From CAWJPW01 sp963844845 (GTDB lineage Bacteria; Acidobacteriota; Thermoanaerobaculia; Thermoanaerobaculales; Sulfomarinibacteraceae), in assembly GCA_963844845.1 (NCBI GenBank), contig CAWJPW010000001.1, positions 470,218 to 534,217 on the forward strand: a stretch of 64,000 nt of DNA, read 5' to 3'. Of the stretch, positions 45,943 through 52,701 are shown one piece after another; position 1 is the stretch's first letter, and each line of letters begins with the position of its first letter. The notes beneath the pieces are model-generated. The model searched no databases and was not told where the DNA came from. It saw nothing but the letters and a program-made list of their open reading frames with translations. Both the position numbers and the translations under genes were made by a program.

Positions 45943-46057
45943 GGGCACGCCGCCGTGGCGCAGCCACGGCCGGACGCGCACTGGTCGCCGGCGGATGCTT
46001 GCAGCCGGCCGGCGGCCGGGGCGTGGCCGGGTGGCCGCGAAGCGGCCGGCGTACCCC
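45943..46057 (+). repeat. 115-bp direct repeat inside array C, second copy
   Basis: Second copy of the segment at 45324-45438; it also marks the downstream end of the array, 70 bp before the next gene. Confidence 0.9.
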
Positions 46058-46126
46058 AGCGGCAGGAAGCGCACCAGCCGCTCTCCGCACCCTGCCAAAC
46101 CAAAGGACGCGCTACGATGGAGCCGC

Positions 46127-46945
46127 ATGAGCGACCTTCAACCGCCACCGGACGGCCCGCACCCGGCGCCCTCGATCTGGGCGCGCGTGGTAGTAGCCCT
46201 GCGCTGGCCCACGGTGGTCCTGGCGGTGGCGGCGCTGTGCTACCTCGCCTGGGCCAAGGCCTGCTCCACCGTGGATCACCAGGGTGCTGCCGCGGTGGAC
46301 ACGGTGAAGCGGATGGGGCGTACCGCGGGCGACATCGCCGAGCGCTTCCGCACCGGCCGCATCACCACGACCTTCACGGCCGCTCTCCCCCACCTGGCGC
46401 CGGGCGACGCGCCCAAGCTCGAGCTGACGGCGGTGGAAGCCACCGAGACCTTCCGCCGCACCGAGGAGCACCGCCTCTTCTGGGACCTGTTGCCCCTCGG
46501 CACGACCGTCTCCGAGATCCGCGTACCGGTGACGTACCGCTACCACGTCCGCCTCGACGAACCGTGGCGGCTGGTGGTGCGCGACGGCACTTGCGTGGTC
46601 CACGCGCCTCCCATACGCCCCACCCGGCCCCCGGCCATACACACCGACCGCATGGAGAAGGAGAGCGACGGCACCTGGCTGCAGCTGGGCGCTCGCGAGC
46701 AGATGGAGACCTTGGAGCGCAGCCTCACCCCAACCCTCAACCGCCTGGCGGGTCAGCCTCAGCGCATCGACCTGGTACGCGAGCAGTGCCGGCGCCGGGT
46801 CGCCGAGTTCGTGCGCGGCTGGCTGCTGCGCGAGGCCCAGTGGGGTCCGCGCCGGTTCACCGCCGTCACCGTGCTGTTCCCCAGCGAGGAAGCTCCGGCC
46901 GCCGCCGGTCCGACCATCCGCTACCACGAGGAGGCCGCCCCATGA
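46127..46945 (+). CDS. membrane-anchored protein of unknown function
   Basis: 272 residues. One transmembrane segment (WPTVVLAVAALCYLAWAKAC) near the N-terminus, then a globular domain with a beta-rich centre (TTVSEIRVPVTYRYHVRLDEPWRLVVRDGTCVVHAPPI) and helical tail. The layout resembles DUF4230 proteins, but the match is weak. The ATG at 46127 lies 70 bp after array C; the frame is open upstream through the repeats but that part is not coding. Overlaps the next start by four bases. Confidence 0.75.
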   Translation: MSDLQPPPDGPHPAPSIWARVVVALRWPTVVLAVAALCYLAWAKACSTVDHQGAAAVDTVKRMGRTAGDIAERFRTGRITTTFTAALPHLAPGDAPKLELTAVEATETFRRTEEHRLFWDLLPLGTTVSEIRVPVTYRYHVRLDEPWRLVVRDGTCVVHAPPIRPTRPPAIHTDRMEKESDGTWLQLGAREQMETLERSLTPTLNRLAGQPQRIDLVREQCRRRVAEFVRGWLLREAQWGPRRFTAVTVLFPSEEAPAAAGPTIRYHEEAAP

Positions 46946-47697
46946 TCGACACCATCGAACGCGGCGAGGTGCGCGAGCTGCGCCTGGCCCGCCCGCCGGT
47001 CAACGCCCTCACCCGAGAGCTCCTCGACGATCTCAGGGGCCGCCTCGCCGCCGCCCCCGCCGACGGCGTGCGCGCGGTGGTCCTGTCCGGCTCACCCGGG
47101 ATATTCACCGGCGGCCTCGACGTCCCCCACCTGATGGGCCTCGACCGCGAGGCCATGGTGGCCTCGTGGATATCCTTCTTCGCCATCATGAAGGCGCTTG
47201 CCGCCTCGCCGGTCCCGGTGGCCGCCGCCATCACCGGGCACAGCCCGGCCGGCGGCCTGGTGCTCGCCATGTTCTGCGACTACCGGGTGATGGCCGAAGG
47301 CGACTACCGCATCGGCCTCAACGAGGTCCAGGTGGGGATTCCCCTCCCCCGGGTGCTCCTGGGTGCGCTACGCCGCCTGGTGGGCCCCCGCCGCGCCGAG
47401 GCCATGACAGTGGGCGGTCTCCTCGTGGACCCCGCCACCGCCCTTGGCATGGGACTGGTGGACGAGCTCGCAGCGGTGGAGCAGGTGGTGGACCGGGCGG
47501 TGGCGTGGTGCAGGGGCCTTCTGGAGTTGCCGGCGCACGCTGTGGCCGAGACCCGCCAGGATGCCCGCGCCGACCTGGTGGCCCTGTTCGACGGCCTCGA
47601 CGATGACGCTGCGGCCGCGGAGGTGGAGCGCTGCTGGTACGACCCGGAGACGCAGGCCGTGCTCGCGCAGCTGGTGAAGCGGCTCCGGGAGAAGTAG
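46942..47697 (+). CDS. enoyl-CoA hydratase/isomerase family protein
   Basis: 251 residues of crotonase fold: LRLARPPVNALTRELLDDL, oxyanion-hole segment VVLSGSPGIFTGGLDVPHL, AAITGHSPAGGLVLAMFCDYRVM and GLNEVQVGIPLPR. The glutamates used by true hydratases are partly visible (NEVQVG), but the second site reads HSPAGGL instead of GxxxGGG, so hydratase, isomerase or hydrolase activity is all possible. Coupled to the upstream membrane protein gene by ATGA. Confidence 0.88.
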   Translation: MIDTIERGEVRELRLARPPVNALTRELLDDLRGRLAAAPADGVRAVVLSGSPGIFTGGLDVPHLMGLDREAMVASWISFFAIMKALAASPVPVAAAITGHSPAGGLVLAMFCDYRVMAEGDYRIGLNEVQVGIPLPRVLLGALRRLVGPRRAEAMTVGGLLVDPATALGMGLVDELAAVEQVVDRAVAWCRGLLELPAHAVAETRQDARADLVALFDGLDDDAAAAEVERCWYDPETQAVLAQLVKRLREK

Positions 47698-47708
47698 CGG
47701 TCACAGGG

Positions 47709-48077
47709 TCATTGGCGGGCGGCCGGGGGCGCCGCCTCGTACCCTCGTCCGGGCTCCCACACCCCGAGGATCTGCCCGTGGGTGCCGTCGCGCACCAGCA
47801 CCCTGCGGCTCCCGCCCCGCTGCTCCACCAGGTAGGCCGAGATCTCGGCCAACGCCTGCGAACGCCGCGCGTCGGCCATCGCCTTCCACGCCACCGGCTC
47901 CACCGTCGCCTGGCCACGCTCGAGGTCCACAGACTGCAGCCAGCCGGCGGCGCGCATCCCCTCCACCGCCCTACCGTGCTCGGACAACGGAGGCGTCGGC
48001 CTCCCGCCCGCCGGCGGCCCGCCCCCACACCCCACCGCGATTCCCACCATCAGAGCCCAGAAGCAACGAACCCTCAT
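47709..48077 (-). CDS. small lipoprotein of unknown function
   Basis: 122 residues: signal ending in the lipobox GIAVGC, a proline/glycine-rich spacer, then a helical stretch (WKAMADARRSQALAEISAYLVEQRG) and a beta-like end (RRVLVRDGTHGQILGVWEPG). The start at 48077 follows GGTGAGA. The open frame extends upstream to 48278, but that part is MITE-derived sequence and not the gene. Confidence 0.7.
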   Translation of the reverse strand: MRVRCFWALMVGIAVGCGGGPPAGGRPTPPLSEHGRAVEGMRAAGWLQSVDLERGQATVEPVAWKAMADARRSQALAEISAYLVEQRGGSRRVLVRDGTHGQILGVWEPGRGYEAAPPAARQ

Positions 48078-48115
48078 TCTCACCACCCCGTGCGCTTCGG
48101 CACGTCCCCAAGCCT

Positions 48116-48228
48116 GGCCCCTGTGTGGAAAGTCCGATGTGCGACTCGCGCAGCCAGTGTGGTTCCCAGCAACGCGCGACGACGAAGCCATAGGAGCGCT
48201 CCTTCGGGTCGGTCCGGGCAGGGCACCA
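48116..48228. mobile_element. decayed relative of the palindromic MITE
   Basis: From CCTGTGTGG AAAGTC through CGCGCAGCCAGTGTGG, TTCCCAGCAACGCGCGAC and GACGAAGCC it follows the left two thirds of the element at 8406-8570 with many substitutions. The right part is mostly deleted, ending in GCAGGGCACCAG, which corresponds to the right terminus. No intact inverted repeat remains, so it is an old copy. Confidence 0.65.
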
Positions 48229-48280
48229 GGTCCAACCCGATCTCGGCGTCCGACAACCAAGGCTCGCGGGACGCGCACCT

Positions 48281-49489
48281 TCAGTAATCGGACGTCATGA
48301 TGAATAACGGCGAGCCGCCGAAGCGCTTGTAGTAGGGCCGCAACCTGTCCAAGTTATAGTACTTGCCAACGTCCACCGCCTTCTTGCGGCTGGTCACCAC
48401 CTCGATGGGAACGTCGTCGTAGCGCCCGTTGCGCAGGTTGACCAGCCGTCCCTGCTTGCCCTCGCCGATGAGATCCATGGCGAGGTTGCCGAAGGCCATC
48501 GGGACGATGGAGTCGATGGCGTCAGGGTTGCCACAGCGCACCAGGTACCCGAGCCGCTGGTTGATGACGTTGACGCGGCGCCCCTGGTTGTGCCGCGGAG
48601 AGATCTCCTTGAGGATACGCGACACCTGGTCGCCGATCCCACCGAGCTTCTTGTGCCCGTACTGGTCGGTCTCCTCGCTCTCGTAGACCATCTCCTCGGC
48701 GCCCCGCATGGTCGCCCCTTCGGAGACCAGCGCCACACTGTACCGGCTGGGGTTGGTGTGGCGATCCTCGGAGAGCAGCTCGCAGAGGAGCTCGACGTCG
48801 AAGGGATGCTCGGGGATGACGCAGCGGTTGGCGGCCCCGGCCATGGTGGGAAGCAGCGCGGTGAAGCCGGCGTAGCGGCCGAACACCTCGATGACGAGGA
48901 ACCGCTCGTGGCTCCCCGCGGTGGTGCGCAGGGCGTGGGTCAGCTCGATGGTGCGGGTGACGCAGGTGGAGAAACCGATGCAGTAGTCGGTTCCCGGCAC
49001 GTCGTTGTCCATGGTCTTGGGGATACCGATCACCCGCATGCCCTCCTGGTGGAGGCGCACACCGTAGGAGAGGGTGTCGTCGCCGCCGATGGGGATCAAG
49101 GTGTCGACACCCAGGACCTCGAGCGTGGCGAGGATCTCGGGAGTGACATCGTTGACCTCGTCGGTGTAGCTCGCCTGCAGGTGCGGCGGCAGCACCGCGC
49201 GCGGCACGTGGCTCGGGCGCGAGCGCGAGGTGTGCAGGAAGGTGCCGCCGGTACGACCCACCTTGTTGACCACCTCTTCGGTGAGCTCGATGACCGAGCC
49301 GGGCTGCGGGTCCTTCCGCTCCCGGTCGAACTCCATGAGCCCCGCCCAGCCGTGGCGGATCCCCAGCACCCGGTACCCCTCGCTCACCGCCCGCACCGTC
49401 ACCGCACGGATCGCTGGGTTGAGGCCAGGTACGTCACCGCCGCCGGTGAGGATGCCGATGGTTCCCTTGATCGTGTTGACGTTGGCCAT
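48281..49489 (-). CDS. pyrophosphate-type 6-phosphofructokinase
   Basis: 402 residues, PfkA superfamily. The phosphoryl-donor determinants are GGDDT (Asp where ATP enzymes have Gly) and PKTMDND (Lys in the second donor position), both diagnostic of pyrophosphate-dependent enzymes. ILTGGGDVPGLNPAIR opens the protein and FGRYAG, LVSEGA and RLGYLVRCG line the substrate site. The ATG at 49489 follows GGAGGG. It would make the glycolytic fructose-6-phosphate step reversible. Single gene. Confidence 0.93.
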   Translation of the reverse strand: MANVNTIKGTIGILTGGGDVPGLNPAIRAVTVRAVSEGYRVLGIRHGWAGLMEFDRERKDPQPGSVIELTEEVVNKVGRTGGTFLHTSRSRPSHVPRAVLPPHLQASYTDEVNDVTPEILATLEVLGVDTLIPIGGDDTLSYGVRLHQEGMRVIGIPKTMDNDVPGTDYCIGFSTCVTRTIELTHALRTTAGSHERFLVIEVFGRYAGFTALLPTMAGAANRCVIPEHPFDVELLCELLSEDRHTNPSRYSVALVSEGATMRGAEEMVYESEETDQYGHKKLGGIGDQVSRILKEISPRHNQGRRVNVINQRLGYLVRCGNPDAIDSIVPMAFGNLAMDLIGEGKQGRLVNLRNGRYDDVPIEVVTSRKKAVDVGKYYNLDRLRPYYKRFGGSPLFIMTSDY

Positions 49490-49551
49490 GCTCGCCCTCC
49501 GAAATAGCTTCAACAGGCCGGGAGCCACTCCTCTTCAATGGTAGATCGGAC

Positions 49552-50844
49552 TCATTCGTTCGGCTGCACTCGCACCAGTGAGAACCGTGCCGGGTCGAAG
49601 AAGCGCGCGGCAAACGCATTCACCCGGTCGAGAGGGAGCTCGGCCGCCCCCCGCACCAGCGCCTCCCAGCCATCTTCCGGTAATCCGATCCGCCGCTCCC
49701 ACAGGCGGCGCGCGAGCACCCGTCCAGGCGCCTGGCGGGCAAAGGCGAGCTGGCCGACGAGAAATCCGGCCGCGGCGGCCCTCTCACTCTCGCTCAGGCC
49801 GTCCCTGTGAAACACTGCCAGCACCTTGCCCAGCCGCGCCTCGGCGGCGGCGGCATTGGCGGTGTTGGTGAAGGTGTAGAGGGTGTAGGCACCCGCGTCC
49901 CGGTCGCGCGGCAGGGTCGTGCCTGCGGCGTAGGTGTCACCTGCCTCGTGGCGCAGCGCGACCGACAGCCGCGAGTAGAAGTGCCCTCCGAGCACGTGGT
50001 CGGCAAGGAGCAACGCCGGAAAGTCCGGGTCGCCGACTCCCAGCGCCGGCGCTGCCAAGACCAGGTAGATCTGAGTGAGCCTGCGCATCCGTGCCTCGGC
50101 CACAGCCGGGCGGGCGGACTCCGGCCGCATCGGACCCAGGGCCGGCTCCAGCCCGGCCGGCAACACCTCGGCGAGCGGCGGCAGCAGTCCGCTGACGGCT
50201 TTTTCCGCCTCCTCGCGCGAGACGTCGCCGGCGAGACCCACCACCCGCCCCGGCAATGCCAGGGCCAGCGCCCGGGTGGCGGCGAGCTCGCCGACATCGG
50301 TGCTGGCCCGTGGCGGCTCTTCGCTCGCCCACCGGCGCGCGTCACCCTCCGCGAAGAGCAGCCGCGCCACCTGCTGGTGGAGCCGGAACCACGGGTCGCG
50401 AAGGAGGGTCTCCCACTCAAGGCGGCGCGCCTGGCGCCGGCGCCGGAGGTCACGCCGATCGAGGTCGGGGTGGGTGAGCACCTGACGCACCAGGTCGAGC
50501 ACAGCCTCGAGATCCTCACGCCGGCAGGTCGTGGCGAGGACCGCCGAACGCGGCCTCACCGAGAGGGAAAGCTCGACCCCCAGGTCGTCGGCGCGGCGGA
50601 CGAACCTTCCGGCCGGGTCCCGCGCCTGTGTCAGCCATACGTCCGCCAGATGATGAGAGCGCGCCCACGGCGACCACTCCCCCACCGGCACCTCGATGCG
50701 GATGCTGACCATTGGCTCGCGGTGATCCTCCACGACGACCAGCTCCTCGCGCCTCATCGCACCCTCGACCGCGACTGCCACTCCAACCGCCAGCGCGGTA
50801 CCGGCCACGACGGCCGCGGCACACGAGTGAAGGCGCCGCACCAT
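49552..50844 (-). CDS. M16-family peptidase-like protein, non-catalytic partner
   Basis: 430 residues with an N-terminal signal/anchor (SCAAAVVAGTALAVGVAVAVEG). The M16 fold is seen in FPALLLADHVLGGHFYSRLSVALRHEAGDTYAAGTTL, but the zinc motif HxxEH is absent from the N-terminal domain (the place reads ARSHHLADVWLTQA). Paired with the catalytic subunit gene just upstream (stop at 50849, start at 50844), as in the PqqF/MPP-like alpha/beta pairs. Confidence 0.88.
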   Translation of the reverse strand: MVRRLHSCAAAVVAGTALAVGVAVAVEGAMRREELVVVEDHREPMVSIRIEVPVGEWSPWARSHHLADVWLTQARDPAGRFVRRADDLGVELSLSVRPRSAVLATTCRREDLEAVLDLVRQVLTHPDLDRRDLRRRRQARRLEWETLLRDPWFRLHQQVARLLFAEGDARRWASEEPPRASTDVGELAATRALALALPGRVVGLAGDVSREEAEKAVSGLLPPLAEVLPAGLEPALGPMRPESARPAVAEARMRRLTQIYLVLAAPALGVGDPDFPALLLADHVLGGHFYSRLSVALRHEAGDTYAAGTTLPRDRDAGAYTLYTFTNTANAAAAEARLGKVLAVFHRDGLSESERAAAAGFLVGQLAFARQAPGRVLARRLWERRIGLPEDGWEALVRGAAELPLDRVNAFAARFFDPARFSLVRVQPNE

Positions 50845-50848
50845 CCCG

Positions 50849-52252
50849 TCATCTCCCCACCAGCGGGTACAGCCAGCCGAACAGGCGGACCGGCAGCGGT
50901 ACGTACTCGGGCCGCACCCACACCCGGACGGGTTCGGCCTCCACGACATAGGCGGCGAAGGCCGCGGCGACCTGCTCTCGGGTCACGGCCGCGATCGCCT
51001 CCTCGCGGGCAAAGGCTGCTTCCTCGCCCCCCTCCCACCATCGCGCCCGACCGATCGCTTCGGCTGTGCGCGCCGCAAAGTAGCGCCCCTCCAATGTCTC
51101 CACCTGCAGCGCCCGCTTGCCCCCTTCGAGCGAGGCGTCGGTGAGCCAGTCGAGGCACGCCAGTCGCGCTCGTTCACGTTCCAGCAGCCTGAAGGCGGTG
51201 GTCCGCCGACGGTAAGGGAGGCTCGCGGAGTAAAGCACCAGGGCACCGCCACGACGCAGCTGGAGCGCTTCGATTCCCGCCTCCACTGCCAACCGCCGCC
51301 GCCGCACCAAGGCCTCGCGTACCGGATCGGAGGCACCCCCGGCAAGAAGGTGGGTGAGCACGAGGACCGCCCAGTGGTCGGGGGCATCGGCAGGCGGCAG
51401 GACGAAGCCCTCCGCCGCCACCTTCACCGGTGGGATGTCCTCGCGGACTTCCGCAAACGGCGCCAAGGGCCAGCCCAGCAGGGCGGGAACCCGCGATCGC
51501 CGCTCGCCGGCCGCGGCAAGACCTCCGAACAGGCGCCGTACGGCGGCCAGCTCCTCCGCTGCATCCACCGGGCCGACCACCACCACGTGTGCATTCCCGG
51601 GGTGGTAGTACGTCCGGTAGAAGGCGCCCACCTGCTCCACAGTGGCCGCGGACACCTCGGCCATTGTGTCCTCGGGGAGGTAGGCGTAGGGATGGCCGTC
51701 GAGCACCGCCCGCTGCACCGCAACCGCCGCCCGCGTCACCGGGTTGTTCTCGGTGCGCAGGCGCAGCTCCTCCGCCACCACCCGGCGCTCCCGCGCCAGG
51801 CGGTCGGGGTCGAACACCAGGTCGCTCATCCGCTCGGCTTCCATGGCCAGAACCTCGGCGTGGGCGGCCGGGCCGATCTCGGAGACGTACACCGTCTCGT
51901 CGGGCGTGGTGAAAGCGTTCTGGCGGCCGCCGAAGCGGTGGTGCAGGCGGGCGTACGACCCCTCGGGGTAGTGCGGGGTCGCGCCGAACATGAGGTGCTC
52001 GACGAGATGAGCGAGACCACGGGTGCCGTCGACCTCGTCGGCCGTACCCACGTGGTACCAGACCTCCGTTGCCACCACCGGCATCGTGGGGTCGGAGAGG
52101 ATGGAGACTTGGAGGCCGTTGGCCAGAGTCTCGCTGACGAAGCCGGCAGGGACCGCACCGGGGCTGGTCGGCCGGCCCGCAGCCGCCGCCAGGGTGGCCG
52201 AGAGCATGCAGGCCAGTACGCCCGCACCGGGCGTCGGAGCCGGGATCATCAT
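50849..52252 (-). CDS. M16-family zinc peptidase, catalytic subunit
   Basis: 467 residues with a signal peptide (VLACMLSATLAAAAG). The inverted zinc motif HLVEH is in GLAHLVEHLMFGATPHYPEGS and the distal Glu in RRVVAEELRLR, so it is an active inverzincin. The second half (DIPPVKVAAEGFVLPPADAPDHWAVLVLTHLLAGG...) is the partner-like M16 domain. Probably a periplasmic oligopeptidase working with the downstream non-catalytic subunit. Start at ATG 52252 or 52249; the ribosome site is weak. Confidence 0.93.
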   Translation of the reverse strand: MMIPAPTPGAGVLACMLSATLAAAAGRPTSPGAVPAGFVSETLANGLQVSILSDPTMPVVATEVWYHVGTADEVDGTRGLAHLVEHLMFGATPHYPEGSYARLHHRFGGRQNAFTTPDETVYVSEIGPAAHAEVLAMEAERMSDLVFDPDRLARERRVVAEELRLRTENNPVTRAAVAVQRAVLDGHPYAYLPEDTMAEVSAATVEQVGAFYRTYYHPGNAHVVVVGPVDAAEELAAVRRLFGGLAAAGERRSRVPALLGWPLAPFAEVREDIPPVKVAAEGFVLPPADAPDHWAVLVLTHLLAGGASDPVREALVRRRRLAVEAGIEALQLRRGGALVLYSASLPYRRRTTAFRLLERERARLACLDWLTDASLEGGKRALQVETLEGRYFAARTAEAIGRARWWEGGEEAAFAREEAIAAVTREQVAAAFAAYVVEAEPVRVWVRPEYVPLPVRLFGWLYPLVGR

Positions 52253-52307
52253 CGAATTGTAGCCGGGGTCCGGCCGTCGCGGGGCAGGCCCCAGGGACAC
52301 CGCCGCT

Positions 52308-52512
52308 TCACTTGCGCGCGTCCGTGATCTCCATGCTCTTGAAATCGCTGCCGTCCGGCGCCGTGTCGTAGTAGCTGAAGACCGCGCAGTCCTTGCTTTC
52401 ATAGCTCGTGACCCCGCGCATCGTCTTGGACTGCCCGCTCACCGGGTCGACGTACTCGCCACTCCATGGCGAGGGTGTGGGTGGCCTCGTCATAGGTTCC
52501 CTCGGAACGCAT
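52308..52512 (-). pseudogene. DUF1579-family C-terminal remnant, frameshifted
   Basis: Minus-strand piece reading MRSEGTYDEATHTLAMEW, then after a one-base shift GEYVDPVSGQSKTMRGVTSY...DGSDFKSMEITDARK. This matches the end of DUF1579 proteins. The N-terminal two thirds are missing. A GGAGG site precedes the ATG at 52512, but no complete reading frame is left. Confidence 0.7.
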
Positions 52513-52701
52513 GATCCTCCCGCCCTTTTATGAGACTTTATTTCAGAATCTACCTACGGGAAGCTCAGCTGTCAAGTAGTACGCCACCCCCTTTTCGCCA
52601 GGGAGCCCGCGGGCTACACTGAAGCGTTGGCCCCGTGCCGCGGGCGGCAGACTCGAGCGGCGGCCCGGGGGGCGGCCACGAAGCGAAGGAGGTAGAACAC
52701 G

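Larger units (their letters stand above)
44597..46057 (+). repeat. hairpin-rich repeat array C (long copy)
   Basis: About 1.46 kb of non-coding DNA starting 74 bp after the permease stop, in the same orientation. It contains cores C1 and C2 (533 bp apart). Perfect short-loop hairpins lie at 44814-44840 (12 bp, CCT loop), 44921-44941 (9 bp, AGG loop), 45054-45076 (10 bp, AAG loop) and 45088-45140 (12-bp outer stem). GTCGCCGCAGGCGAC and CGCAGCTTGGCTGCG hairpins follow, then the AGAGAGCGGGATCTCC block and a GCGAAGC-type end. A 115-bp segment is present twice. Long open frames run through it but are not shared with array B. Confidence 0.88.

Noticed and set aside
44597..46057. Integron attC array
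   Set aside because: There are no GTTRRRY/RYYYAAC core sites, no integrase and no cassettes; hairpins are GC-rich with 3-4-nt loops.
44951..46126. Long open frame running through array C into the membrane protein gene at 46127
   Set aside because: High GC keeps several frames open at once. Array B does not preserve this frame, hairpin modules dominate, and the protein composition is Arg/Gly/Pro-rich without domains. The real start is the ATG at 46127.
45595..46941. Extended reading frame upstream of the enoyl-CoA hydratase family gene
   Set aside because: It overlaps array C and the membrane protein gene in another frame. The crotonase homology begins at the ATG 46942, which overlaps the previous stop.
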